This document shows positions 35,656-44,924 of a DNA stretch of 64,000 nt, piece after piece (position 1 is the stretch's first letter; every line of letters begins with the position of its first letter). The DNA comes from SXOA01 sp046593355. Lineage in GTDB: Bacteria > Planctomycetota > Planctomycetia > Pirellulales > Pirellulaceae. The position numbers were made by a program, and so were the translations under genes. Under the pieces are notes generated by a model. That model did no database searches, had not been told where the DNA came from, and saw only the letters and a program-made list of their open reading frames with translations. Location: NCBI GenBank assembly GCA_046593355.1, contig JBKJNY010000044.1, forward strand, positions 1 to 64,000, in the 5' to 3' direction.

Positions 35656-36744
35656 TTATCTCTTCGGCTTTCCCTGGGGTGCCTTAACCAGTTTCAAAAC
35701 CGGCGGGCTGCCAGCAGCACCTGTGCGGCTGTTGCCGGGACCGCTGGTAGCGACGATGTCAGTAATATCGACCAGGCCCAGCGGACGACCAGCGGCGTCA
35801 ACCACCGGCAGCTCGCTGATTTTCTTCTCGGCCAGGATGTCGCAGGCCGCGGGAAGCAGCGTTCCGGCGCGGACCGACTTGGGATTCCGGGTCATCACCT
35901 GGCAGACCGGCTCATCGATGGAGGCTTCGCGGCGCGTTTCGAGGAGCCGGGCCAGATCGCTATCGGTGAAGATGCCGGTCAGCGCCCCCGTTTCGTTCAC
36001 GACCATGATCGCCCCGGTCCTGCGTCCCGGCCGGCTTTGATGGACGAGGGCGGAGCGGAGGGTCTGGCTCTCCTGGGCCACGCGGCAATCGGCCAGCGGC
36101 CGCATCACCTCTTCCACCTTGGCCAGCTTGCGTCCCAAGCTGCCGCCGGGATGGAAGCGGGCGAAATCCTCCGCCGAAAATCCGCGAGCCTGACTGACCA
36201 CGAGGGCCAGCGCATCGCCCAGCGCCATCATCGCCGCCGTTGTCGCGCTCGGAGCCAGACCCAGCGGGCAAGCTTCTTGAATCGGTCCCAGGTCGAGCGT
36301 GATCGTCGCGCCACGGCCCAGCGTGCTCTCCGGTTTGCACGTCACCGCAATATGCGCAGCGCCCAAAGTCTTTAGCGATGGAATTAGCCGCACGATCTCT
36401 TCGGTTTCGCCACTGGCGGAAAGGACGAGCGCGATGTCCTCCTTGTGGATCCGTCCCAGGTCGCCGTGAATGGCTTCAGCCGGATGTAGAAAGTAGCTCC
36501 GTGTGCCCGTCGAGCAGAGCGTGGCGGCAATCTTTTGCCCCACGTGCCCCGCTTTCCCCATGCCGCTGACGACGACCGCACCTTTCCCAGCCAGCAGCAA
36601 ATCCACGGCGCGGCTGAACTCCTCGGACAATGACCCCGCCAGCGAGAGCAGGGTGCGGGCTTCCGCTTCAATGATTTGGCGGGCCAGCGGCAGTGCATCA
36701 GGCACCATCCGTGGCGAAGCAACGCTAGCAGCAGAAGCGGGCAT
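35656..36744 (-). CDS. kdsD: Arabinose-5-phosphate isomerase
   Basis: A 362-residue SIS-domain isomerase with two C-terminal CBS domains, making arabinose 5-phosphate from ribulose 5-phosphate for KDO synthesis. The SIS part has GMGKAGHVGQKIAAT and SASGETEEI, and HPGGSLGRKL leads into the CBS pair (VMRPLADC and VMTRNPKS). It heads the cluster kdsD-kdsC-LPS export, with no other LPS gene in the window. Length (328 in E. coli) is slightly longer owing to the N- and C-terminal tails. Confidence 0.94.
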   Translation of the reverse strand: MPASAASVASPRMVPDALPLARQIIEAEARTLLSLAGSLSEEFSRAVDLLLAGKGAVVVSGMGKAGHVGQKIAATLCSTGTRSYFLHPAEAIHGDLGRIHKEDIALVLSASGETEEIVRLIPSLKTLGAAHIAVTCKPESTLGRGATITLDLGPIQEACPLGLAPSATTAAMMALGDALALVVSQARGFSAEDFARFHPGGSLGRKLAKVEEVMRPLADCRVAQESQTLRSALVHQSRPGRRTGAIMVVNETGALTGIFTDSDLARLLETRREASIDEPVCQVMTRNPKSVRAGTLLPAACDILAEKKISELPVVDAAGRPLGLVDITDIVATSGPGNSRTGAAGSPPVLKLVKAPQGKPKR

Positions 36745-36842
36745 GGCACGTCATCCTTGACGCATGCGGAATCCGGGCGTACGGAACGTAGGCCCGGATT
36801 GTAGGCCATGCAGCCGAAATCGACAACACGAACGCGACCGCG

Positions 36843-37109
36843 CTATTTCGGACCGGTGAAGACGAACTCCATCGATTCGGGCGTGCGCTGATTGTATTTC
36901 CTGTCGAAGTCGCCATCGCTCATGATGAGCAGCATGACGCCCTCAACCAGCGACAGGATCCCGCAGCCGCCACAGGTCACAAGGCAAATGACGCCTGCCA
37001 TTGTGGAGCCCAAGTAGAAGTGTTGAATGCCAAGTCCACCGAGAAAGAGTGCCAGCAGACCCGCCACGACTTTATTCTTACCATTACCACCCGCCATGCC
37101 ACTAGCCAT
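36843..37109 (-). CDS. TM2-domain membrane protein
   Basis: An 88-residue protein with two membrane helices of the TM2 type (VVAGLLALFLGGLGIQHFYL, then GVICLVTCGGCGILSLVEGV) and a DGDFDRKYN tail. TM2 proteins are small hairpins of unknown role. The start at 37109 is chosen because GGAGGG stands six bases upstream; an earlier in-frame ATG would overlap this site. Confidence 0.85.
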   Translation of the reverse strand: MASGMAGGNGKNKVVAGLLALFLGGLGIQHFYLGSTMAGVICLVTCGGCGILSLVEGVMLLIMSDGDFDRKYNQRTPESMEFVFTGPK

Positions 37110-37192
37110 AGATCCCTCCAAAGACAAAGTTGAATGGTCGCGTTCCGAGAGGCACGACTAAGAGTACCAGATGCAGTCAAGGTGTCAATTCG

Positions 37193-38434
37193 TTACCGCT
37201 CCTTCTTATCCTCGCCCCAGACTTGCACCAATTCCACCAGCACCTGGCGGGCTTCTTCCATCTCCTCCAGGCAGGTCCATTCCAGGGGGGAATGCGGGTT
37301 GTGCTCGCCGGTGGATAGGTTGGGAGTCGGCAGGCCCCGCTCGGTGAACTGGCTGCCGTCGGTGCCGCCGCGAATGATGCTCAGCCGGGCCTGCCGCCCC
37401 AGTCGGCGGTGGGCTTCCTGGGCGAAAGCGACGGCGCGGGGCTCTTGGGCCAGGCCGTCCCCCAGGTTGCGGTACTGCTTGATGACCTGCACTTCGATGC
37501 GGGTGCCGGGGTGGTCCTGTTCCACCTGACTTGCCAACGCGCGGAGCAGGTCGGCTTTGACGGCGAGTTGGGCGGTGTCGAAGTCGCGCAGGAGGCACTT
37601 AATCTTCACCTCGGCCACGCCCCCTTCAATGGTGTACGGATGCAGAAACCCCTGCCGCCCGTCCGTCGTTTCCGGCGACATCCCTTTCCGCGGGAGCCGA
37701 TCGAGCAGCGTCCCGGCGGCTCGCAGGGCGTTCACCAGCCGCCCTTTGCCGATGGACGGATGAATGTTGACGCCGCGGACGGTGATGAGGGCCAGATCGG
37801 CGGAAAATGTCTCGGTGTCAATCTCATCATGCCCGCCCCCATCCAGCGTGTAGCAGACATCAGCGGCCAGCTTGGTCAGGTCCACATGGTCAATGCCGTG
37901 GCCGATTTCCTCATCGCAGGTGAACAGGATGCGGACCGGGCCATGCTGGATTTCTGGATGCTCCAGCAGATGATTGGCCAGCTCCATGATCACCGCCACG
38001 CCCGACTTATCATCGGAGCCGAGCAGGGTGGTGCCATCGGTGGTGATGAGCGTTTTGCCGATCAGGCCGCTGAGCTCTGCATTCTCCGCCACGCGGATGA
38101 CTTTGGTTCTGTCGGCAGGGAGGACAATGTCTCCGCCAGCATATTTCTGGAGCACCTGCGGTTGGACGTTTTTGCCCGTCGTTTCCGGCGACGTATCCAC
38201 ATGGGCATTGAACGCCACCACGGGCTTGGACTTGCCGTTGGTCGCCGGCACGGTGGCCCAGACCAGGCCGTGCCCATCGTGCTCCACGTCCGCCGCCCCC
38301 ATTTTGCGCAGTTCGTCCGCCAAAAGCTTGCCCAGCACGAGCTGGCCCGGCGAACTGGGGTAAGTCGACGAGGAGTCGCTGGCAGTCGTATCAATCCGCA
38401 CGTAGCGCAGGAAGCGGTCGAGAAGGCGGGACAT
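37193..38434 (-). CDS. pepT: Peptidase T (tripeptidase)
   Basis: A 413-residue M20 metallopeptidase that removes the N-terminal residue from tripeptides. It has the first zinc site FNAHVDTSPE, the bridging Asp in GSDDKSGVAV, and catalytic Glu pair in CDEEIGHGID, with ligand loops DGGGHDEID and LSTGEHNPHS. Length matches E. coli PepT (408). It is cytosolic. It shares a strand with the TM2 gene and with the membrane pair upstream, but the gaps hold hairpins. Confidence 0.94.
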   Translation of the reverse strand: MSRLLDRFLRYVRIDTTASDSSSTYPSSPGQLVLGKLLADELRKMGAADVEHDGHGLVWATVPATNGKSKPVVAFNAHVDTSPETTGKNVQPQVLQKYAGGDIVLPADRTKVIRVAENAELSGLIGKTLITTDGTTLLGSDDKSGVAVIMELANHLLEHPEIQHGPVRILFTCDEEIGHGIDHVDLTKLAADVCYTLDGGGHDEIDTETFSADLALITVRGVNIHPSIGKGRLVNALRAAGTLLDRLPRKGMSPETTDGRQGFLHPYTIEGGVAEVKIKCLLRDFDTAQLAVKADLLRALASQVEQDHPGTRIEVQVIKQYRNLGDGLAQEPRAVAFAQEAHRRLGRQARLSIIRGGTDGSQFTERGLPTPNLSTGEHNPHSPLEWTCLEEMEEARQVLVELVQVWGEDKKER

Positions 38435-38485
38435 GGGAGGATGGGGAGGGGTCAGGAGTCAGGGGGGCGGAGAAACAGAAACAAT

Positions 38486-38512
38486 GAGCCTACGGGCTTG
38501 CCCCGTAGGTCT
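38486..38512. terminator. Hairpin downstream of the membrane protein gene
   Basis: CCTACGGGCTTGCCCCGTAGG forms an 8-base stem between pepT and the next gene on the same strand. A weak T-rich tail follows on the minus strand. Confidence 0.45.
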
Positions 38513-38554
38513 ACTCGCGCATCATCGTGGCGACGAAAGACTCATGGCGGTAAG

Positions 38555-39478
38555 TTACCCCAGCAACGCCAGCAGGTCCATCAGCGGGAGCGTGCAGAGC
38601 TGCATTACGACAAACGCGGCGAGGAAGGCGTAGCGGCAAGCTTTCTGCTCCGGCTCGCATTGGGCCAGGCCCAGCAGCATCAGGACGCCGCCAAAGCCGC
38701 GGACGGGGGCGACGGCGTAGGTGGTGGTGGCGAAGAGGAGGAGGGCGAGGTTAGCGATCATGACCAGTCGCGGACGATGGGTAAGAACTGCCGCGCTAAG
38801 GAAGAGCGCCGCGAGCAGTCCTTCGATGCCGAGCGTCCACCAGGTGAGGATTTGCGCGACCGTAGCGATGCCGGACGCGGAATGCAACTGCACTTCGCTC
38901 CGCTCGGTTCCTGCCAGGCTACTCGCCACCAGCGACTCCCGGAGGGCGCGGTTCTCCGTCAGTTGCTCGAGCGAAAGCCCGCTCGTCCAGGATGCGAAAT
39001 GAGCGAAGCGTTCATCCGCCAACAGCTCATAATGAAAGAACGAGCCACTGAGGTAATCGGGGCTGAAGGTTTTCCAACCGGCGGCCAGGACCATACACAG
39101 ACCCAGAAGCCAACGGCTCGAGGTGGCAATCGCGACCGGCTGCTGGGATCGTGGCAGCGAAAAAGTGCAGCACAGTGCGAGCGACCAGTAGACGAACAGG
39201 TAGCGATGGTTGTCCGCCGACTCCCACGCGAAGTAGACCCCCGTTCCCAGGATGGTCGCCGTCACGTACCAGAATAGCGCAGTCCGCAATAAGCGCGGCA
39301 GCGCGACGCCGAGCGCGAACCAGGCGGCCAATGGCGCGAAGAGCAGGCCGCTGTCCGCCGCGTTGACCAGCAGCAAGATGAGCGTGAGCAGCGGCAGGAC
39401 TCGAAGCGGCGCGAGGGCCGGCAACCGGAGATTCAGTTCCCGCAGTCGGCGGAGCGGTGAAGGGGCCAAGGCATTCAT
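38555..39478 (-). CDS. Polytopic membrane protein, unknown
   Basis: A 307-residue protein with about eight hydrophobic segments, Leu/Ala-rich, and no family that I can name with confidence. It has a Trp in the KTFSPDYLSGSFFHYEL stretch that recalls HTTM/DoxX-like membrane proteins. Its ATG overlaps the stop of the preceding gene by four bases (ATGA), so the pair is coupled. The two may form a complex. Confidence 0.7.
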   Translation of the reverse strand: MNALAPSPLRRLRELNLRLPALAPLRVLPLLTLILLLVNAADSGLLFAPLAAWFALGVALPRLLRTALFWYVTATILGTGVYFAWESADNHRYLFVYWSLALCCTFSLPRSQQPVAIATSSRWLLGLCMVLAAGWKTFSPDYLSGSFFHYELLADERFAHFASWTSGLSLEQLTENRALRESLVASSLAGTERSEVQLHSASGIATVAQILTWWTLGIEGLLAALFLSAAVLTHRPRLVMIANLALLLFATTTYAVAPVRGFGGVLMLLGLAQCEPEQKACRYAFLAAFVVMQLCTLPLMDLLALLG

Positions 39479-39939
39479 GGCGTCCCCTCGTTCATCGCTT
39501 CGCCCCGCTTCTCCGCCAGTAGCTTGTTGGTGAGGGCGTCAAACCGATACTGCCAGACCTCGACCACGACCGTCGCTTGTTCGCTCTCGGACAGCAGACC
39601 GGCCAGCTTTGCCAAGCGCCGCGGGGTCGGGGCCACCCGTGCCCGCAGCTCCTCGCGGGACAGATATCGGGGGATGACGATTGGCGCTGTCTGGCCGCTT
39701 TCCGCGTGCATTTCGCTGCCGCTCATGCACCCTACGTCAGTCTTCCGGCAGCGCAAAAACCGGCTGTCCTCGCTGTCAACCGTCGAGAACATCCCAAAGC
39801 CGCCCCCCTTCCAAGGCGTTTGGCGGCAGGCACTTACGCGATAGAGGTGCAGGGCGGCCACCGCGCAGAGGCAAACCGGAGCGACGAAAACTCGCCGCCA
39901 GAACAGCCGGCTGGAAGGTGGGACGGATGCGCGCAGCAT
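39475..39939 (-). CDS. Membrane-anchored hypothetical protein with a translated repeat
   Basis: A 154-residue protein with one N-terminal membrane helix (FVAPVCLCAVAALHLYRV) and a block QTPWKGGGFGMFSTVD that I have seen in planctomycete hypothetical proteins paired with the same membrane partner. Residues about 68-78 (DVGCMSGSEMHA) are encoded by a single arm of palindromic family C. The rest is soluble, with a helical region. It overlaps the next gene by four bases. Confidence 0.65.
   Translation of the reverse strand: MLRASVPPSSRLFWRRVFVAPVCLCAVAALHLYRVSACRQTPWKGGGFGMFSTVDSEDSRFLRCRKTDVGCMSGSEMHAESGQTAPIVIPRYLSREELRARVAPTPRRLAKLAGLLSESEQATVVVEVWQYRFDALTNKLLAEKRGEAMNEGTP
39703..39735. repeat. 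Family C single arm inside a gene
   Basis: A 33-base arm matches the family C arms at 7865 and 56319. It is translated in frame in the 39475-39939 gene. Confidence 0.8.
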
Positions 39940-40138
39940 ACGGGGAAGTCTAGGCCGCAGAATACCGCGTAGATGGGCTTCCCAGCCCGTCCCGGAGGGC
40001 CTAGGAAGGCCGTCCTACAATAAATCCGCGTAAATGTCTCGACAGCCGCATTCTGAAGTGGGAGACTAGAGGGTGTGTCACTGGAGAGCCGGCGTTCGCC
40101 GGACAACGGAACAACTTCTTTGGGAACAGGAGGCGCGT

Positions 40139-41188
40139 ATGTCGCACCGCAAGAACAGAGGCTTCACGCTGGTGGAGATGCTTTTGGTGATTTCGATTAT
40201 TGGCGTGCTGATGGCGCTGCTCCTTCCGGCAATTCAAGCGGCGCGCGAATCCGCCCGCCGGATGCATTGTTCGTCGAACCTGCGCCAGTTGGGGCAGCTT
40301 GCGGTCGGCTATGAACAGCGAAAGCAGAATTTGCCCCCTTCGCGTTTCCCGCCTCGGGATTTGCAAGACAACTCGAATCAGGCGAGGGTCTACAACTGGG
40401 TCCACGCGATACTGCCGGACCTCGACAACAACTCTGCGCGGCTAATTGATCAAATCGAATTGTTCAACTATGTGCCAGGTGGCCCGCCGACAACCCCCGA
40501 CCCTTTTTACAGTAATCCTGAAGTCAGCGTATCGATTCTTAAATGCACGACTGATGATCATGCGGACAACCCGACCAGTGACAGAGATTCCATGTCCTAC
40601 GGAATCAATTGTGGCCGAGAAAATGGCCTCGAGGCGACCGTGCCGGCGGGCTATCCGCTCGACTATGCTGAAAATGGAGCCTCGGTGGATCGAGTACATT
40701 CACCTAGCGGTCGGCCCCGTTTTCAAATCTCCCTCGCCGATATCACGAATGGGGATGGCGTCACAAATACCATATTGTTCGCCGAAAATGTCAGGTTGAT
40801 TAACTGGCGGGAGGCCCCTGCGCCGCATACCACTCCTACCTTTGTTCCCTTCTCCATGGCGGAACACGAGTTCCATGTGGGGATTGTATGGCTTCCTAAC
40901 CCGATATTGCCGCCAGGCTGGAACTTCAACATTGATTTATACCCTCCAAACTCTCTTGCCTTGGCCCCCCTCAATGTAGCTCAGGCGCATCCGCAGAGTT
41001 ACCATCCAAACGGATTCAACATGTGTATGGCAGATGGTTCCGTGAAGTTCGCCTCGGCGTCTATGGACTACATGATTTACGCCAAGCTGATGACGAGCAA
41101 CGGGCGGCGGACCCGGGATCCTAACAATCCCGCCGTTAGCCCGTTCCCGAACTGGCAGATTGTTCCGATCAAAGACGGGGACTACTAA
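40139..41188 (+). CDS. DUF1559 pilin-like protein
   Basis: A 349-residue protein with a type IV pilin/pseudopilin N-terminus: a short basic leader, the RGFTLVEMLLVISIIGVLMA cleavage and helix motif, then a DUF1559 domain ending with the typical H-x-G-G-x-N-like FNMCMADGSVKF block. These proteins are the hallmark of planctomycetes and are exported like pseudopilins; their exact role is unknown. AGGAGG stands before the ATG at 40139. A strong terminator follows. Confidence 0.95.
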   Translation: MSHRKNRGFTLVEMLLVISIIGVLMALLLPAIQAARESARRMHCSSNLRQLGQLAVGYEQRKQNLPPSRFPPRDLQDNSNQARVYNWVHAILPDLDNNSARLIDQIELFNYVPGGPPTTPDPFYSNPEVSVSILKCTTDDHADNPTSDRDSMSYGINCGRENGLEATVPAGYPLDYAENGASVDRVHSPSGRPRFQISLADITNGDGVTNTILFAENVRLINWREAPAPHTTPTFVPFSMAEHEFHVGIVWLPNPILPPGWNFNIDLYPPNSLALAPLNVAQAHPQSYHPNGFNMCMADGSVKFASASMDYMIYAKLMTSNGRRTRDPNNPAVSPFPNWQIVPIKDGDY

Positions 41189-41213
41189 CCCCTTTGCAAG
41201 TCTGAGGCTCTCC

Positions 41214-41246
41214 CAGGCCCAGCGCTCCGGCGCTGGGCCTTTTTTT
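41214..41246 (+). terminator. Intrinsic terminator of the DUF1559 gene
   Basis: The 10-base stem AGGCCCAGCG/CGCTGGGCCT with a 5-base loop is followed by seven T residues. Confidence 0.9.
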
Positions 41247-41346
41247 GTGAACTCCCTATCATCCGCACAGCCCCGCCAGCCGATGTAATCGGATAGGCCG
41301 TTCTGCCGCCGGTGATTTTTAGCGGCTGCTAGCTGCCGATTTACGT

Positions 41347-41501
41347 CTTTCGGATTTCAGGGAAGAGGAGTGCAAAGCTCCCGCCGCCCCGCGACTGTAA
41401 GGGTGACGAACGCCGCAATATGCCACTGGCCCAGATAGTTGACTCGGGCCGGGAAGGCAGGCAAGTAGGACGACCCCAAGCCAGGATATCTGGTCCGAAA
41501 G
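41347..41501 (+). promoter_or_regulatory. Cobalamin riboswitch
   Basis: The conserved B12-box elements occur in order: AGGGAA, GGAGTGCAAAGCTCC, GCCCCGCGACTGTAA, GCCACTGG, GGGAAGG, and CCCAAGCCAGGA. The P1 stem is CTTTCGGA (41347-41354) with TCCGAAAG (41494-41501). The BtuB-like gene starts 48 bases later. Its ribosome-binding site (AAAAGGAG, 41537-41543) adjoins a small hairpin TTTCCC/GGGAAA (about 41519-41538). Control of translation initiation by adenosylcobalamin is inferred; no terminator is obvious. Confidence 0.95.
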
Positions 41502-41548
41502 CTCCATCCGTTACCGCACTTTCCCCGTGGGAGGGAAAAGGAGTTTCC

Positions 41549-43579
41549 ATGTTTTGGGCCTTTGCGTGCGCACGCACGTGTGTCCGTTATCTCCACCCGC
41601 GAATCGCTCTCCTGATCGCGGCGGTGTCCTTCGCTGGCGCTTCAGGCTGGTGTCAGGAACCGCCTGAAGGGCAAGTCGCCGAGGTCGTGCTGCAAGAAGA
41701 AGCGCAGCCCCCCGCCGCCCGCCTCACCGACCAGCCCGCGGAAGAACCCATTCCCGAGCTCCCGCCGACCATCGTGCCCGGGCGGATCGGCAATTTCCCC
41801 GCGGAGCCGCTGGAGGGTGACGCCGTCTTCTCCCCCAATCGCAACGCCACGCCCGCCAGCGAAACCGGCAGCTCGCTGAGCGTCATTACCCAGGAGGAGA
41901 TCCAGCGGAGCGGCCAGAACACCGTGGCGGAGGTCCTCCGCGGGCAACTCGGCGTGGATGTCGTCCGCCAAGGGGGACCGGGCGGGCTGACCTCCGTCTT
42001 CCTCCGCGGCGGCAACTCGGCACACACCAAGGTCCTGCTCGACGGTATCTCGCTGAACGATCCCAGTAGCGCCTCACGGGCCTTCGACTTCTCCAACCTG
42101 ACCGTCGATAACATCGAGCGGATTGAGGTCCTCCGCGGTCCGCAAAGCATGGTCTATGGCAGCGACGCCATCGGCGGCGTCGTGAACATCATCACCAAGC
42201 GCGGGCAGGGGCCGCTCTCCCTGCGGGCAAGCGGCATGGGAGGAAGCTTTAATACCGGCCAGACGAGCCTGAGCGCCAGTGGCGGAAGTGACCACGCCTA
42301 TTACTCCGTCAACGGTTCCTTCCTCAGCACCGGCGGCATCTCCGCGGCCAGTGCGAGAAATGGGAACACCGAGCATGATTCGTACAACAATGGCACGGTC
42401 TCCGGCCGCTTGGGCTACAACTTCGGCGACTCCTGGAACGTGGACTACGTCTTCCGCTACGTCGATGCCGCGGCCGAGATTGACGACTTCGATTTCTTCA
42501 GCGGCCTGCCGATCGACAACCTGATCCGCAAGAACCTCACCAAGAATTTCTCCAACCGCGTGCAGCTCACGAACTGGGCAGTGGACGGCCTGATCCAGCA
42601 AAAGGTCGGCTTCAACCTCAACGACGTGGACCGCCGCGATACCGACCCGGGGTTCTTTTCGCCCGCTTCCTTCCACGGTCAGACGCGGGAGCTCGATTAC
42701 CAGGCCAGCGCCCTGCTCGCCGAGACCAACACGCTCTCCGCCGGGGCCAACTACCTGGCGGAAGACGCGGTTTCCTCGCTCAATCCCCAGGCCACGCAGA
42801 ATATCAAAGGGGTCTGGCTGCAGGATGCCTTTCAGATCGGTCCGAACTGGTTCAACACCGCCGGCTACCGCTGGGACGACGCCAGCCGGGCCGGCAGCGC
42901 CCAGACGTACCGTTTTACCAGCCTGTACCGCATTGATCCGCTAGGCACGGCCTTTCACGGCTCGCTGGGCACCGGCTTTCGTCAGCCGGCATTGGCGGAG
43001 AATTTGTTCGCGTTTGGCAACCCCAACCTGCGGCCGGAACGGAGCAAGGGTTTCGACTTTGGTGCTCGCCAGCAGATTTGGGGAGAGGCGCTGTATTTCG
43101 ACGCGACCTATTTTCGCAACGACTTCCGCGATCTCATCATCTTCGACTTCAATACGTTCTCCCTGGCCAACGTCGGCCGAGCCCGCTCCAGCGGCGTGGA
43201 GTTGACGCTGAATTCGCTGCTCACCCAGCAGCTCAGGATGAACGCCGGCTACACGTTCGATGACACGCTGAACCTGGACACCGGGGCGCAGCTCGTCCGC
43301 CGCCCGCGGAACAAGATGCTGCTCTCGTTTACCCGCATGTCGCTGGACAATCGCTCGTCCCTCACGCTGTCCACCATGTATGTCGGCCAGCGGCTCGACA
43401 CGGGGAATCGCACCCTAGATCAGTACATGCTGCTGAACCTGAGCGGCTCGTACCAGGCCACGGAACGGGTGCAGCTCTTCGCCCGGCTCGACAACGTCAC
43501 CAACACCTTCTACGAGGAAGTCCGCGGCTTTGGGACGCCGGGCTTTGGGGCATACGGCGGAGCGAATGTGGTGTGGTAA
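41549..43579 (+). CDS. btuB: TonB-dependent cobalamin receptor (BtuB-type)
   Basis: A 676-residue outer-membrane receptor. A signal peptide (LLIAAVSFAGASGWC) precedes a plug domain with SLSVITQEEIQRSGQNTVAE, FLRGGNSAHTKVLLDGI and IERIEVLRGPQSMVYGSDAI, then a 22-strand barrel ending in aromatic VVW. It belongs to the vitamin B12 receptor class by the riboswitch upstream, which is the strongest evidence of substrate. The TonB box is not distinct. The start is supported by AAAAGGAG five bases before. Energy would come from a TonB such as that at 19158. Confidence 0.9.
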   Translation: MFWAFACARTCVRYLHPRIALLIAAVSFAGASGWCQEPPEGQVAEVVLQEEAQPPAARLTDQPAEEPIPELPPTIVPGRIGNFPAEPLEGDAVFSPNRNATPASETGSSLSVITQEEIQRSGQNTVAEVLRGQLGVDVVRQGGPGGLTSVFLRGGNSAHTKVLLDGISLNDPSSASRAFDFSNLTVDNIERIEVLRGPQSMVYGSDAIGGVVNIITKRGQGPLSLRASGMGGSFNTGQTSLSASGGSDHAYYSVNGSFLSTGGISAASARNGNTEHDSYNNGTVSGRLGYNFGDSWNVDYVFRYVDAAAEIDDFDFFSGLPIDNLIRKNLTKNFSNRVQLTNWAVDGLIQQKVGFNLNDVDRRDTDPGFFSPASFHGQTRELDYQASALLAETNTLSAGANYLAEDAVSSLNPQATQNIKGVWLQDAFQIGPNWFNTAGYRWDDASRAGSAQTYRFTSLYRIDPLGTAFHGSLGTGFRQPALAENLFAFGNPNLRPERSKGFDFGARQQIWGEALYFDATYFRNDFRDLIIFDFNTFSLANVGRARSSGVELTLNSLLTQQLRMNAGYTFDDTLNLDTGAQLVRRPRNKMLLSFTRMSLDNRSSLTLSTMYVGQRLDTGNRTLDQYMLLNLSGSYQATERVQLFARLDNVTNTFYEEVRGFGTPGFGAYGGANVVW

Positions 43580-43584
43580 ATCAC

Positions 43585-44820
43585 CTAGTTTCCCGAGGCC
43601 GAACTGAGGGCCGCAGCAATCATTGTTCCGAAAGCAATTGCGCCGATGATGATGCACCCGAAACAGGCGATTAGCGGAATGAAGTAAGCCAAGGCGGCTT
43701 TGCCGCCCGATGTCTCGTGGGCGTTGGCCAACCCAATAATGGTGACAACGATCTGCCAAATGAAACCTACGCAGGGCCCAAGGATGGGGATGATCTGGAA
43801 CGCCCCGAATGTTCCAGCGGAATAGGCAACGACGCGAAACGTAGCTTCGTATCCGTTCTTTTCTCCCCCCACCATCAGCAAGCAAACATGCAAGATGCCC
43901 GACGAGATGAAGCAACCGAGAGTAGCGCCGAGCACGGTCCCGATGATTGCGCCAACAACCTGAAATCCTATCTGCAGCGCCACTGCTTCGATCGGAGCTC
44001 CCCCCGCGGCTGCAATGGCAAGAAAAGCAAATTGCAATAACAACGGCCCCACCTGTCCGATTCCCAGCCCCAACATGGCATACATGATCGGACGACCGAG
44101 CCCGCCGGAAACGTGCATTTTTCGAAAGGCGTCGCTGGGATCCCCAAGAATTGAAGTTAGTGTGTCCCACCAGGTGCCGGCTGATTGCCCTCGGACATCC
44201 CACGGAAGCCCAATTCGGCCAGCTCCGCCATAACCTGGGTTATAGGACGAGTAAACCGGTGCCGGAGAACTATAAGGATTGACGGCCCCGTAGGAAGGGG
44301 CGGGGGCCTGATACGCCGGGGCCTGGTAACTGGGAAACGCAGGTGCCTGGTAACTGGGGAACACGGGAGTTGGTACGGGAGGCAGACCGAGGGCCGCATT
44401 TCCCAGGCCCAGCGGATCATTGCTAGTCGATGTCGCCGGGCCGAGGAAGTCAAACCCAGCGGCCGGCTTGCTGGGGGGAGTCGTCTGTGCGGGCTGTTCC
44501 AAGCCGGGATAGATTTCGCTGGCCCACTGCCACTGGTCCGCGCCGTCTTTCAAAAGCTGGCAGTCCGCAGAGATGCGGCCTTCCTTGAACCACTCATCGA
44601 GCTCCACTCGCGGGACCGGGCCGAACTGGCTGCCGTCCGTCGTCTGCATGTGCCAATTCTCGGCCTTCTTTGCGCCCGGCGAAGCAGGCGGCGCTTGCGG
44701 AGCATTGGCGGGGACGGCAATCACCGCCTGGCACTTGGGGCATTTCGTCTTCTTTCCCGCGGCGGTATCGGGAGCGCGGAGTTTGGCATTGCAGCTTGGA
44801 CAGACGACTTGCAAAGGCAT
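43585..44820 (-). CDS. Zinc-ribbon/GYF/Yip1 membrane protein
   Basis: A 411-residue protein with three parts: an N-terminal zinc ribbon of the MJ0042 type (CPSCNAKLRAPDTAAGKKTK then CPKC), a GYF-2 (DUF4339) domain (WHMQTTDGSQFGPV, IYPGLE) and a C-terminal Yip1-like part of about five membrane helices (GLGRPIMYAMLGLGIGQVGP). A Pro/Tyr-rich linker with repeats of AFPSYQAPA joins the last two. Such proteins are common in planctomycetes and their role is unknown. The start at 44820 puts the ribbon at the N-terminus. Confidence 0.85.
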   Translation of the reverse strand: MPLQVVCPSCNAKLRAPDTAAGKKTKCPKCQAVIAVPANAPQAPPASPGAKKAENWHMQTTDGSQFGPVPRVELDEWFKEGRISADCQLLKDGADQWQWASEIYPGLEQPAQTTPPSKPAAGFDFLGPATSTSNDPLGLGNAALGLPPVPTPVFPSYQAPAFPSYQAPAYQAPAPSYGAVNPYSSPAPVYSSYNPGYGGAGRIGLPWDVRGQSAGTWWDTLTSILGDPSDAFRKMHVSGGLGRPIMYAMLGLGIGQVGPLLLQFAFLAIAAAGGAPIEAVALQIGFQVVGAIIGTVLGATLGCFISSGILHVCLLMVGGEKNGYEATFRVVAYSAGTFGAFQIIPILGPCVGFIWQIVVTIIGLANAHETSGGKAALAYFIPLIACFGCIIIGAIAFGTMIAAALSSASGN

Positions 44821-44838
44821 GAGGGGCGTTCCAACGTT

Positions 44839-44895
44839 AGTAGCCTGCACACTCTGTGTGCAGGCATGTCCGCTCACGGAGTGAGCGGACTACTT
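44839..44895. terminator. Two adjacent hairpins
   Basis: CCTGCACACTCTGTGTGCAGG and GTCCGCTCACGGAGTGAGCG (then GAC) form two strong stems between the isomerase-like gene and the GYF gene. They probably end the upstream transcript. Confidence 0.55.
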
Positions 44896-44924
44896 TCAAC
44901 ACCATCATAATCAAGACCAGGAAA

